A model generated the notes under the pieces. That model was not told where the DNA came from. It ran no database searches and saw only the letters and a program-made list of their open reading frames with translations. Of a stretch of DNA of 15,460 bases, positions 4,999 to 12,543 are shown one piece after another. The position numbers and the translations under genes are program-made. Origin of the DNA: an uncultured Candidatus Saccharibacteria bacterium (GTDB taxonomy: Bacteria; Patescibacteria; Saccharimonadia; Saccharimonadales; UBA1547); assembly GCA_946480535.1 (NCBI GenBank), contig CAMLKA010000026.1:1-15460 (forward strand), given 5' to 3'. Position 1 is the first letter of the stretch, and each line of letters opens with the position of its first letter.

Positions 4999-6669
4999 CT
5001 ATGGGTATACCCAAATTACATCATAACTCGCACCCGATGTTGCTGACGCTGCAGCATATGAACTAATGCAGTTATAGTACGCCCAGTATTCAACATTTGC
5101 ACCACCCGATGGGCCGAGGTACCAATAGTCATTAAAGCCAAAGTTGTGATAAAAGTCGCGTGGCGTTGAACCATTCCAGGCGTATGAGTGGAACTCGTTA
5201 AAGTTTACCCAGGTTCCGTCTGGACAGCTCGTGCCGTAGTTCATGTAATTACCAGAAGTTGCATTTTTCCAACTTTTCGAAAGACCCGCTGGCCATGTTG
5301 GTGGCGCTGGCTGATTGATGCCCCGTACTGTCGTTGCGGTGGTGCTAATAGCTTCGGTACTATACACGCCACTATACAGACACGCCGCTTTTGATTGGAA
5401 TGCATGGCGGTTTCCTTGAAGGCCCGCAACAGTCATTGTTGGTGCGGTCGTGCTCCATGCAGACCACGCTGTCCAGCTATCGCCAAGACCACTATTTGCT
5501 TTGTGTGTCTCACGAATTGAGTACCGTACTGATGCACCTTGCGTACACGACGTTGATCCCGATGTACCGACAGCATTCGTACCACTCATGGCAGCTGAAA
5601 TGCTTGGTGCACTTGGCGCAGGCACGACGGTTGTATACGGCACTGATGTCCAGTTACTGCTATAGGTGGTTCCCGAGCCGTTTGTTACATTGGCGCGAAC
5701 ACGGTAGAAGCGCTGCACCTGTACTGGTGTGTCGGTAAAGCTTTGGCTTGTGAAGTTACCCGTCGTCGTTGTCGTGCCAGAACCAGTAACAAACCCAGAA
5801 GTATCACTGCGCTGAATCGTATAAGAAGTAATCCCGGAGAGATTTGTCCAACTTGAAGTAATTGACGATGGGTTAACCTGCGAATGACTGAGTGTGATAG
5901 CCGCAAAATTAGTTGTTGTGCGAGTAACAACGTTTGACCATGCCCCGTCACCCGATGCTGATACTGGCTTTATTCGGTAATAGCGCGTCATGTTTGGGCC
6001 GAGGTCGTTAAATTGGTAGGTTGCTGCCGGTGCGGCCACGAGCTGTTGTGTCAGCGCACCAGTATTAAAGGTATTCGCCGTGTCACGCTGAATCATATAG
6101 CCTGTCGCGTTTGGCACCGTATTCCAGCTTAGTGTTACAGAGGTATATGTTACAGATGGAGAGGTCAGCGCCATGCCGCCTGAAGTTGCAATGTTTTGTT
6201 GGCGACGACTGTCGATAGACTTAATTGTACCGCTCTGCTCATCGCGGTACTGCAACTTAAATTGCAAACAGCTTGTCGTGGCACAGGTAGCCGAACCGTC
6301 ACCAACATATGCGTATGTGTCGCTGCCGCTTGACCAACTGAGCTCTGTACATGAAATAGAATTCTCTACCCCACTATCTGCAGTTGGAGTTACGAGGACA
6401 CTTTGGTCGACACCGCGAAGTGCGCCGTTCGTACCTGTCACAATAGTTGGATTTGCCGTAAGATCGGCACAACTTGGGTACTCCCCATGGGTGTCGTAGT
6501 ATTTTTCAAGTGCCTCAGCAATTGATGTAGCATCCGCAGAGCGTACGGCATCACGTGATTGCTTTTGATATTGAGACAAACCGAGCGTGGCTATCGTAGC
6601 AAGAATCGCAATAACGACAATAATTACCACTAATTCGACAAGCGTGAAGCCCTTTCGCTGCGACATCAT
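4999..6669 (-). CDS. Large type IV pilin-like protein with fibronectin-III-like domains (556 aa)
   Basis: The N-terminus is a class III (prepilin) signal: MMSQRKG, cleaved after Gly, then FTLVELVVIIVVIAILATIA with Glu at mature position 5. This marks an inner-membrane-extracted pilin or minor pilin processed by PilD. A pilin head with several Cys runs to about residue 160. Two FnIII-like repeats follow (about 166-255 and 256-345, each with 'SWN/SWT...GY/SYTIQR...RYYRI/RFYRV'), then a Ser/Thr-rich third domain (about 350-450) and an aromatic-rich C-terminus (about 455-556, many Trp/Tyr/Asn). Ordinary pilins are 130-200 aa, so this is probably a tip or surface adhesin. The start at 6669 (not TTG 6687) is supported by a promoter 8 nt upstream and by signal-peptide length. 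The 290-aa gene follows. Confidence 0.85.
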   Translation of the reverse strand: MMSQRKGFTLVELVVIIVVIAILATIATLGLSQYQKQSRDAVRSADATSIAEALEKYYDTHGEYPSCADLTANPTIVTGTNGALRGVDQSVLVTPTADSGVENSISCTELSWSSGSDTYAYVGDGSATCATTSCLQFKLQYRDEQSGTIKSIDSRRQQNIATSGGMALTSPSVTYTSVTLSWNTVPNATGYMIQRDTANTFNTGALTQQLVAAPAATYQFNDLGPNMTRYYRIKPVSASGDGAWSNVVTRTTTNFAAITLSHSQVNPSSITSSWTNLSGITSYTIQRSDTSGFVTGSGTTTTTGNFTSQSFTDTPVQVQRFYRVRANVTNGSGTTYSSNWTSVPYTTVVPAPSAPSISAAMSGTNAVGTSGSTSCTQGASVRYSIRETHKANSGLGDSWTAWSAWSTTAPTMTVAGLQGNRHAFQSKAACLYSGVYSTEAISTTATTVRGINQPAPPTWPAGLSKSWKNATSGNYMNYGTSCPDGTWVNFNEFHSYAWNGSTPRDFYHNFGFNDYWYLGPSGGANVEYWAYYNCISSYAAASATSGASYDVIWVYP

Positions 6670-6677
6670 ATACAACC

Positions 6678-6706
6678 AGCGTACCAAAGGGGTGGTCTGG
6701 GGTCAA
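6678..6706 (-). promoter_or_regulatory. Promoter of the pilin operon
   Basis: Minus strand -35 TTGACC (6706-6701), 17-bp spacer, then TGGTACGCT including the extended -10 (6686-6678). The predicted transcription start is at or next to ATG 6669. It begins 11 bp after the argS stop and no terminator separates the two. Confidence 0.55.
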
Positions 6707-6717
6707 TCCGTTTGTGC

Positions 6718-8403
6718 TTACATCTGCGTCGGAACTTCAATGCCAAGCAGGCCAAGGCCGTGTCCAAAAATATGTGAAGCTTTTGCGAGTACACCAAGTC
6801 GTGCTTCGCGGATATCTTGGCTTACCTCACCCGTTGCCACTGGCGTGGCTTCGTAGTAGCGGTTCAGTTCACGTGCCAACTCGTAAAGATAGTTGGCAAC
6901 TTTGTGCGGCTCAAGCTCGTTCGCTGCACGACGCACAACTTCTGGATATTCAAGCAGCTTTGCAATGACATCTTTTTCGGCAGTGTAGTCGTAGGCTTCA
7001 CTGAATGCGTTGCCGTTGCCGTTGTCGCGAAGAATCTTATTCACGCGCACCGCTGCGTATTGAACATACGGTCCACTCACACCAGTCAGCGCGAAAATAG
7101 TATTCCAATCGAACAAAATATTAGTACGACGGTCTGAAATGAAGTCGCTAAACTTAATTGCGCCAAGGGCAATTTTCTTCACGTCTTCTTCGGACACTTC
7201 ACGCCCCTCTACAACAGAACGCGCTTTTGCCTCTGCTTCATCAAGAAGCTGCTCCATCAACACGACACCCTTGCGGCTACTCATCTTTTCACGAGTGCCG
7301 TCTTCATTGAGCTGATCGATGACACCAAACCAAAGATGGACAAGGTCGGTCGTAATACCGAGCTTTTTCGCCATTGCGAACAATTGAGAGAAATAAAATT
7401 GTTGTTCAGCACCCACAGAATAAATAACTCGATCCGGGTGCCAGTTCTCTTCACGATACAAGATAGTTGCAAGGTCGGTGGTTGCATACAGCGCCGCGCC
7501 GTTACTCTTTTGTACCAATAACGGCACGTCGAAACCGGCATCTTCAAGCGGCACAATAATCGAGCCGTCTTCGTTCTGCTTTGCGACACCCGTTTCAAGG
7601 AGTTTTTGAACTGCTTCTTTTCCCTTCGAAGCAAAGAACGCTTCGCCCAACTCGTAATCGGTTGAAATGTGGAGGCGATCCATCACAGTGTGAATATGCT
7701 TGAGTGAAATTTCATTAAACCGCTGGCTGTAGGTAACTGCTTCAGGGTCACCTGCTTCGTACTTCAAAAGCCAGTTCTGCACTTCATCGGTGAGCGTCGT
7801 TTCGCCGCGCTCAGCCTCTTCTTTGAGTGCTTTTTTCATAGCGATATATACGCGACCGAGTTCGTAGACGCCGTCTTTCTCAAGCGCCTCTTCGCTACTT
7901 AAGCTACGGAAGCCTGTAATCCAAATACCAAGTGGTGCACCATAGTCGCCGAGATGGTTATCGGTAATAACCTTCCAGCCCGTTGCCTCCATAAGCTGAC
8001 GTGCTGCCCAGCCCTGGTTTCCAGGACGAAGGTGCCCTACGCTGTACGGCTTTGCCATGTTTGGGCTTGGATATTCAACAACGACGGTCTTGCCTGCTCC
8101 ATCTTGGTTTTCACCAAAATGATCAGACCAAGCGTCTTCGAGTTGCTTTGCAATCGAAACACCCGAAACGCGAACATTAATAAACCCGGGGCCAGCAATG
8201 GTAACTTCGGAATACGCACCCGTTTCACGAAGCTTGGCGGCAATTTCTTCTGCTACTTCGCGTGGACTTTTACCAACACGGCCCGCAAGCTGCAACGCAA
8301 CATTCGTTGCATAGTCGCCAAATTCAGCAGCCGGACGCGAGATTTGCGCCTGGACATCAAGGTTGTAAAGTTCAGAAATTATTGAGCTAAGATTTTGTTC
8401 CAT
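6718..8403 (-). CDS. argS: Arginyl-tRNA synthetase
   Basis: A class I aminoacyl-tRNA synthetase charging tRNA-Arg with arginine in the cytoplasm. The N-terminal additional domain carries 'AAEFGDYATNVALQLA' (about residues 25-40) and 'VAEEIAAKL', which recognises the tRNA D-loop. The HIGH-type motif reads SPNMAKPYSVGHL (113-125). The KMSKS motif is KMSSRKG (373-379). The C-terminal DALR anticodon-binding domain contains GPYVQYAAVR and ends with 'GLGLLGIEVPTQM'. Length (561 aa) is normal. The start ATG 8403 lies 8 nt after a perfect TATAAT -10 that overlaps the pyrG stop codon, so the mRNA is probably near-leaderless. Confidence 0.96.
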   Translation of the reverse strand: MEQNLSSIISELYNLDVQAQISRPAAEFGDYATNVALQLAGRVGKSPREVAEEIAAKLRETGAYSEVTIAGPGFINVRVSGVSIAKQLEDAWSDHFGENQDGAGKTVVVEYPSPNMAKPYSVGHLRPGNQGWAARQLMEATGWKVITDNHLGDYGAPLGIWITGFRSLSSEEALEKDGVYELGRVYIAMKKALKEEAERGETTLTDEVQNWLLKYEAGDPEAVTYSQRFNEISLKHIHTVMDRLHISTDYELGEAFFASKGKEAVQKLLETGVAKQNEDGSIIVPLEDAGFDVPLLVQKSNGAALYATTDLATILYREENWHPDRVIYSVGAEQQFYFSQLFAMAKKLGITTDLVHLWFGVIDQLNEDGTREKMSSRKGVVLMEQLLDEAEAKARSVVEGREVSEEDVKKIALGAIKFSDFISDRRTNILFDWNTIFALTGVSGPYVQYAAVRVNKILRDNGNGNAFSEAYDYTAEKDVIAKLLEYPEVVRRAANELEPHKVANYLYELARELNRYYEATPVATGEVSQDIREARLGVLAKASHIFGHGLGLLGIEVPTQM

Positions 8404-8411
8404 CAGATGTC

Positions 8412-8420
8412 ATTATAACA
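8412..8420 (-). promoter_or_regulatory. Extended -10 promoter of argS, overlapping the pyrG stop codon
   Basis: Minus strand TGTTATAAT, then GACATCTG, then ATG. The TAA within the hexamer is the pyrG stop codon (8415-8413). No clear -35 is seen, as expected for an extended -10. Confidence 0.6.
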
Positions 8421-9996
8421 CCTTGGCTGCTTTTATCAGCCCCACAAACAGTGGGTGCGGACGTCCCGGACGGCTTTTAAACTCAGGGTGCGCTTGAGTG
8501 GCGACAAAGTACGGGTGATTTTCGGCCTCTACGTATTCAACGAGCTTCTTGTCTGGTGAGGTACCGGAAATCTTCAATCCGCCCGCCTCAATTGCTTTTG
8601 TAAACTTTTGGTTTACCTCATAACGGTGGCGATGGCGTTCAATTGTCTTTGTTGTGCCATACGCCTCACTGACCTTGGAACTCTTTTGAAGGGTGGCCGT
8701 GTAATCGCCCAGGCGAAGTGTGCCGCCAGTCGACTCTTTCCCCTGCTGGCCTTCCATAATGTAAACGACGTCATGCTTTGTTTCGGAATCGAATTCAGTA
8801 CTATTAGCGTCACTGAGCCCAGCCTTTCGTGCGCTCGCAATCACTGCCACTTGCAGTCCAAGACACAGCCCAAGATACGGTTTTTTATGATCAAGCGCAT
8901 ACGTTGCCGCTTGGATTTTTCCTTCAATACCACGCTTTCCAAACCCGCCTGGAACCAACACGCCATCAACCTCGCGGAGGTCGTCATTCAACACGTCTTC
9001 AGCATCCACCCATCGAAGGTCGAGGTTTACTTTTTCGTGCCATGCAGCAGCCTTTAAGGCCTCGATAACTGATATATACGTATCTTCATTATCAAGATAC
9101 TTCGCTATCATGCCAATCTTCACTGTCTGCGGGAAGCGTGTTTCCTGAGCTTCAGCGAGCTCACGCCATTTCGTAAGATCCGGCTTCTTCGTATTACCCG
9201 TAAAGCGTTCGAGCACAGGCCCGATGCCACTGGCATACACCGTTAGCGGCACCTCATAGACAGTGTTTGCGTTCGAAAGCAGAATCACTGCGTCTTCAGC
9301 CACACCGCTAAATCGCGCAATCTTCGCTGCGATATCACCTGGCGCTGGCTCATCAGTACGAACCACGACACAATCAGGCACAATACCAAACCCGCGCAGA
9401 TCATTGAGTGCATTTTGCGCCGGCTTTGACTTAAATTCTTTGCTTGTCTGAATAAACGGCACGTACACTACATGGACATAAAAACAGTTTTCACGACCGA
9501 CGCGACTACCGAAGTCGCGAATCGCTTCAACGAAACTCAGGCCCTCGTAGTCACCTACCGTTCCGCCAATTTCAACAATATGAATATCCGATCCATTCGC
9601 CGCTTCTTGAATCGCGTCCTTAATGGCGCCCGTTAAATGCGGCACTAGCTGGATTGTCTGGCCATTAAACTTTCCGGCGCGCTCGTCGGCAATCAGGTCG
9701 CGCAGCAAGCGGCCTGAAAGTGTGGCATTCTTCTGCGTTAATTCAATATCTAAAAAGCGCTCGTAGTGCCCAAGGTCAAGGTCGGTCTCGGCCCCGTCTT
9801 TTGTCACGAAACATTCCCCATGTTCGCGTGGATTCAAAAGACCCGCATCTACATTGAGATACGGGTCGCATTTTTGAATAGAGACGTGTGATCCTTTAGC
9901 TTGCAAAATGGCACCAATGCTAGCTGCAGTAATACCCTTACCAACCCCCGAAAGCACCCCTCCAGTTACGAAAATAAATTTTTGTGTCTTCCCCAT
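8413..9996 (-). CDS. pyrG: CTP synthase
   Basis: PyrG converts UTP, ATP and glutamine to CTP, the last step of pyrimidine ribonucleotide synthesis. The N-terminal synthetase domain has KFIFVTGGVLSGVGKG (P-loop near 12-21) and DGAETDLDLGHYERF. The C-terminal class I glutamine amidotransferase domain has PYLGLCLGLQ (nucleophile C378) and HPEFKSRP (H503, E505). Length is 527 aa from ATG 9996, chosen because GGAGGTGA lies about 10 nt upstream and homologues begin here. An in-frame ATG at 10014 (six extra residues) lies 8 nt after the promoter and would be leaderless; both starts may be used. The segment after NVDAG (LLNPREHGEC) departs from the usual TMSPxQHGEV. Confidence 0.96.
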   Translation of the reverse strand: MGKTQKFIFVTGGVLSGVGKGITAASIGAILQAKGSHVSIQKCDPYLNVDAGLLNPREHGECFVTKDGAETDLDLGHYERFLDIELTQKNATLSGRLLRDLIADERAGKFNGQTIQLVPHLTGAIKDAIQEAANGSDIHIVEIGGTVGDYEGLSFVEAIRDFGSRVGRENCFYVHVVYVPFIQTSKEFKSKPAQNALNDLRGFGIVPDCVVVRTDEPAPGDIAAKIARFSGVAEDAVILLSNANTVYEVPLTVYASGIGPVLERFTGNTKKPDLTKWRELAEAQETRFPQTVKIGMIAKYLDNEDTYISVIEALKAAAWHEKVNLDLRWVDAEDVLNDDLREVDGVLVPGGFGKRGIEGKIQAATYALDHKKPYLGLCLGLQVAVIASARKAGLSDANSTEFDSETKHDVVYIMEGQQGKESTGGTLRLGDYTATLQKSSKVSEAYGTTKTIERHRHRYEVNQKFTKAIEAGGLKISGTSPDKKLVEYVEAENHPYFVATQAHPEFKSRPGRPHPLFVGLIKAAKVL

Positions 9997-10022
9997 TTCA
10001 GATGTCACCTCCATGGGATTTC

Positions 10023-10031
10023 ATTGTAGCA
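10023..10031 (-). promoter_or_regulatory. Extended -10 promoter of pyrG
   Basis: Minus strand TGCTACAAT, identical to the capA-like promoter. The first in-frame ATG (10014) is 8 nt downstream; the Shine-Dalgarno GGAGGTGA lies at about 10012-10005. Confidence 0.55.
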
Positions 10032-10094
10032 CCGTTTTATGCCAAGGCGCTATAGGTGGAGTGTTGTAGTATTGTCACTACACTAGCGGTAGCG

Positions 10095-11282
10095 TTATTG
10101 CTTAAAAGCGGTCGTAAAGTGGGCACCCTTTTTATACACCGGCGTTGGCTCGTCGGACATCTCCCATTGATACTGTAGCGGTGCTAAAATCTCCCACGAT
10201 CGAAGCACTTCATCACTACTTGTGAAAAGCTCTTTCCTGCCCGCAATCGCTTCAAGGAGTACGCGTTCATAGGCGTCGAGCAGACGACCATTTTCCGGCA
10301 CAACCCTTCCCTCTTCAAAGACATCAGACCAGCCATCTTTATACTGCACTTCTATGTAGGAGTGCTTTTCGTCGAGCGCCTTTCCGGTCACAAGCCGCAG
10401 AGGTACGCCCTGCCAATTTTCATCATCACTTTCAAGTTCGAGGGCAACAAATGTTTCCACCGGGCTTCCTGGGTTTTCTACTTCGTCTTGGTAGCCTTCG
10501 TATTGGCCGCGTACAGCCATATCTGGATTCACCGGTTTTACATGATTGAGTGCGTTGAAACGCTGCACAGAAAGCCCCTCAGCGAGTGTTGGGCGTGTCA
10601 TCAAAACAATAGAAAGAAGTTGCATTAAATGCCCCTGAATAAAGTCACGGAGTGCACCTGTTTGCTCGTAGAACTGCGCGCGGCCTTCAATGCCAATCTT
10701 CTCGGACGCAACAATCGTCACGCTCTCTACAGTATCGGCACCCCAGTGATGATGTTTTGCTTCAGCACCACGTCGCAAGCGAAGCAGCTCGGCAGCAACT
10801 TCCTTGGCCATATAGTGGTCGATACGATACAACTGCGTTTCGTCGAAATACCGCCCCGTACGAGTAATGAAGTCTTTCGCACTTTCAAGATCAAACCCAA
10901 ATGGTTTTTCAAAGAGAAGGCGTACATCGGGCGTGTTAATTCCCGCCTCGCCAAGAAGGTCAACAATTTGCGCTGCCGCCCCAGGGGGCACCGAAAGGTA
11001 TATAAGCGTCTGGTCGGCGCCAGAGTTCGCAATTGCCTGCTTGAGGCTTGTGTAGTCCTCAATTCGCGCCACATCCATCGTAAAGAGCTTTGTAATAGCA
11101 CTGAGTGCTTCGTCCCGGGTGCTCTCCAAAATGATTTGTTTCATATCCGCTTCACGGCGAGAGATTCCCAATACTTCAAGGTCAGGAGCGTGTTCATCAT
11201 GAATAATATGACTTAAGGCGGGTAATAATTTACGAGTACTTAAATCACCAGTAATACCAAAAATGACGAGTAATGTTTTCAC
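10095..11282 (-). CDS. zwf: Glucose-6-phosphate dehydrogenase, short divergent form
   Basis: Zwf oxidises glucose 6-phosphate to 6-phosphogluconolactone and forms NADPH, opening the oxidative pentose phosphate pathway. Visible motifs are the dinucleotide-binding IFGITGDLSTRKLLPAL (about 7-23), EKPFG (125-129), the substrate signature RIDHYMAKE (153-161) and EGRAQFYEQTGALRDFIQGH with the expected catalytic His at about 218. Length is 395 aa against about 480-500 in the family. The usual 'RFAN..FEP.WN' block after RIDHYLGKE reads instead RRGAEAKHHHWGAD. The start is GTG 11282-11280, 7 nt after an extended -10. Activity is likely but less certain than the fold. Confidence 0.88.
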   Translation of the reverse strand: MKTLLVIFGITGDLSTRKLLPALSHIIHDEHAPDLEVLGISRREADMKQIILESTRDEALSAITKLFTMDVARIEDYTSLKQAIANSGADQTLIYLSVPPGAAAQIVDLLGEAGINTPDVRLLFEKPFGFDLESAKDFITRTGRYFDETQLYRIDHYMAKEVAAELLRLRRGAEAKHHHWGADTVESVTIVASEKIGIEGRAQFYEQTGALRDFIQGHLMQLLSIVLMTRPTLAEGLSVQRFNALNHVKPVNPDMAVRGQYEGYQDEVENPGSPVETFVALELESDDENWQGVPLRLVTGKALDEKHSYIEVQYKDGWSDVFEEGRVVPENGRLLDAYERVLLEAIAGRKELFTSSDEVLRSWEILAPLQYQWEMSDEPTPVYKKGAHFTTAFKQ

Positions 11283-11289
11283 TATACTT

Positions 11290-11298
11290 AGTGTAGCA
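11290..11298 (-). promoter_or_regulatory. Extended -10 promoter of zwf
   Basis: Minus strand TGCTACACT, then AAGTATA, then the GTG start at 11282. It lies downstream of the 11332-11361 terminator, so zwf is a separate transcription unit. Confidence 0.5.
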
Positions 11299-11331
11299 CT
11301 AGGCAGCGAGTTCGGAAGCCCTTTTTAATAT

Positions 11332-11361
11332 AAATACACCGCCTGTTACGGCGGTGTATTT
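11332..11361 (-). terminator. Intrinsic terminator of the 57-aa CxxC gene
   Basis: AAATACACCGCC and GGCGGTGTATTT form a perfect 12-bp stem with a 6-nt loop (11344-11349), 23 bp past the stop codon. On the minus strand the A/U-rich base of the stem runs into ATATTAAAAA. It insulates zwf from the 57-aa gene. Confidence 0.85.
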
Positions 11362-11384
11362 CCCTCCCCTTATAAGAACAAGGG

Positions 11385-11558
11385 TTACTGGCAACCTTCA
11401 CACATAGTGAGGTCAGCTGGGTCTGGCTGTACAAAAACAGCACCGTTACTTGCAGCGTCGTCTTGTGCTTGCGCCATTGCATTTGCCATTGCAGCATCAA
11501 TTGCGGCGAGCTTTTCGTCGAGTGTCATTTCGTCTGAGATGATTGCACTTGCGTTCAT
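11385..11558 (-). CDS. 57-aa protein with C-terminal Cys-x-x-Cys tail; candidate detached RNR reductive tail
   Basis: I recognise no family. The start ATG 11558 follows AGGGGA 9-10 nt upstream; the frame could extend to 11594 but this would ignore that site. Residues 11-36 are Ala/Met/Asp/Gln-rich and probably helical, residues 37-50 look flexible (SNGAVFVQPDPADL), and the chain ends with TMCEGCQ, cysteines at 53 and 56. A Cys pair at the very C-terminus after a flexible linker is the hallmark of class I ribonucleotide reductase large subunits, which pass electrons from thioredoxin to the active site. The neighbouring NrdA lacks this pair. The gene has its own promoter and terminator and follows the nrd operon. 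Alternatives are a peptide precursor (RiPP or bacteriocin-like) or a small metal-binding protein. Confidence 0.7.
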   Translation of the reverse strand: MNASAIISDEMTLDEKLAAIDAAMANAMAQAQDDAASNGAVFVQPDPADLTMCEGCQ

Positions 11559-11590
11559 GTTTGTTAGTCCCCTATTCTTATATGTTTGTC

Positions 11591-11603
11591 GCACTTGTAG
11601 TGC
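11591..11603 (-). promoter_or_regulatory. Small hairpin in the 5' leader of the 57-aa gene
   Basis: GCACT-TGT-AGTGC is a perfect 5-bp inverted repeat inside the predicted leader of about 50 nt, between promoter and ribosome-binding site. It could be an operator or RNA stem; the function is unknown. Confidence 0.35.
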
Positions 11604-11615
11604 TTATGTTTAGTT

Positions 11616-11643
11616 ATTATACGCCACATATGGTGGTTGTCTA
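11616..11643 (-). promoter_or_regulatory. Strong promoter of the 57-aa gene
   Basis: Minus strand -35 TAGACA (11643-11638), 16-bp spacer, -10 TATAAT (11621-11616). This is the best consensus promoter in the window and starts 7 bp after the PPOX-family stop. It suggests high expression and a leader of about 50 nt. Confidence 0.65.
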
Positions 11644-11650
11644 TAGATTT

Positions 11651-12058
11651 TTAGGTGTAAAAATACCAACAGTTTCCGGTCGATTTACCTCTGTTAAATT
11701 CACCAATTTTCAGGCGGTACCCCGTCGCTTCTACAAAATTTGGTGGCAAGAAGCCAATTTTCGCCTCTAGAAGTTTCTTCGATTCCGTTGTGGCGTCCAC
11801 ATCAAGCTTTTCAACACTACCTTGAATATAAACTCCCTTTGGGCCACGACTCAGGTCGGTTGAAAACAGCGTTAAGCTTACTCTTGGGTCGCGTTCAACA
11901 TTTTGTGAGTGCTGCACGGTCTCTTTTGAAAACCAGTACACCGCTTCGTCGTCAGCAACAATATGTACTGGCGTTACCCATGGCGAACCATCTTCGTTAA
12001 TAGTGGCGATAGATCCAATAAGATTTTCGCTTAAAATCGTACGCGCTTCATCAGTCAT
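11651..12058 (-). CDS. Pyridoxamine 5'-phosphate oxidase family (FMN-binding split barrel) protein
   Basis: The 135-aa chain has the split-barrel pattern: LIGSIATINEDGSPWVTPVHIVADDEAVYWFS (residues about 13-44), then QHSQNVERDPRVSLTLF and GVYIQGSVEKLD. These are typical of the PPOX/general-stress FMN or F420 flavoprotein superfamily. Substrate cannot be told; true PdxH is longer (about 210 aa), so vitamin B6 synthesis is not claimed. It may be a small flavin-dependent reductase or oxidase. The ATG at 12058 overlaps the YecM-like gene by 8 bp and is preceded by AGGAG. It is the last gene of the nrd operon. Confidence 0.85.
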   Translation of the reverse strand: MTDEARTILSENLIGSIATINEDGSPWVTPVHIVADDEAVYWFSKETVQHSQNVERDPRVSLTLFSTDLSRGPKGVYIQGSVEKLDVDATTESKKLLEAKIGFLPPNFVEATGYRLKIGEFNRGKSTGNCWYFYT

Positions 12059-12536
12059 GGTTTTTCTCCTGTTCTAGCACCGCTCCCATGTGCTTGTCAT
12101 GAAAACGTACCGTTGCCAGATCGCCCGAAAGTTGCAAAAGCCTATTGAGAGGATTGCCTTTTTCTTCAAATGCGATAGCACTGTATCGACTTCTAAAACG
12201 ACTGATACCCTGGCGCGTCACATATTGCACATGAGAAATACCTTCTTCTGTGTCCGGGCGCTTTGGTTGAGGAAGTTCCAGATATGTTAGCCGGTGCCCC
12301 TCAACTTCTAGTGGTTCGTGAAACTCAAGGACGGCAATAAGGCGACCGTTAACCTCGGTCTCATCAATAAGGAACGCTCGCTGTGCAAATTCTCGCTTCA
12401 ACTCGTCATAGCGGTCATTGGATGGCGTGTCGTAACACACCGTATCAATGTCAACCAGATCAGCTTGTTGAATTCCGCGTCGCCGAAGTAACGCGTCAGC
12501 CTCTTTTACGTACGTATCGATTCTCTCGAGGCTCAT
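12051..12536 (-). CDS. YecM-like VOC-superfamily protein (161 aa)
   Basis: It resembles E. coli YecM through the central run 'FLIDETEVNGRLIAVLEFHEPL...LTYLELPQPK...EGISHVQYV' and the C-terminal 'VRFHDKHMGAVLEQE'. YecM proteins have a vicinal-oxygen-chelate (glyoxalase-like) fold with a putative metal site but no established reaction. The N-terminal block reads 'DIDTVCYDTPSNDRYDELKREF', where YecM has a 'DHIS' motif; the His is replaced here, so metal binding may be altered. The gene lies 7 bp after nrdB and overlaps the PPOX-family gene by 8 bp, so it is part of the nrd operon. A link to RNR cofactor or metal handling is a context-only guess. Confidence 0.7.
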   Translation of the reverse strand: MSLERIDTYVKEADALLRRRGIQQADLVDIDTVCYDTPSNDRYDELKREFAQRAFLIDETEVNGRLIAVLEFHEPLEVEGHRLTYLELPQPKRPDTEEGISHVQYVTRQGISRFRSRYSAIAFEEKGNPLNRLLQLSGDLATVRFHDKHMGAVLEQEKNHD

Positions 12537-12543
12537 ACGTGTA

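Noticed and set aside
10065..10082. TGTAGT/ACTACA hairpin after zwf as a terminator
   Set aside because: The stem is only 6 bp and A/T-rich, and no T-tract follows in the direction of transcription.
12051..12053. Possible UGA recoding as in Gracilibacteria/Absconditabacteria
   Set aside because: TGA works as the natural stop of the YecM-like and 63-aa genes with proper overlaps, and long genes contain no in-frame TGA.
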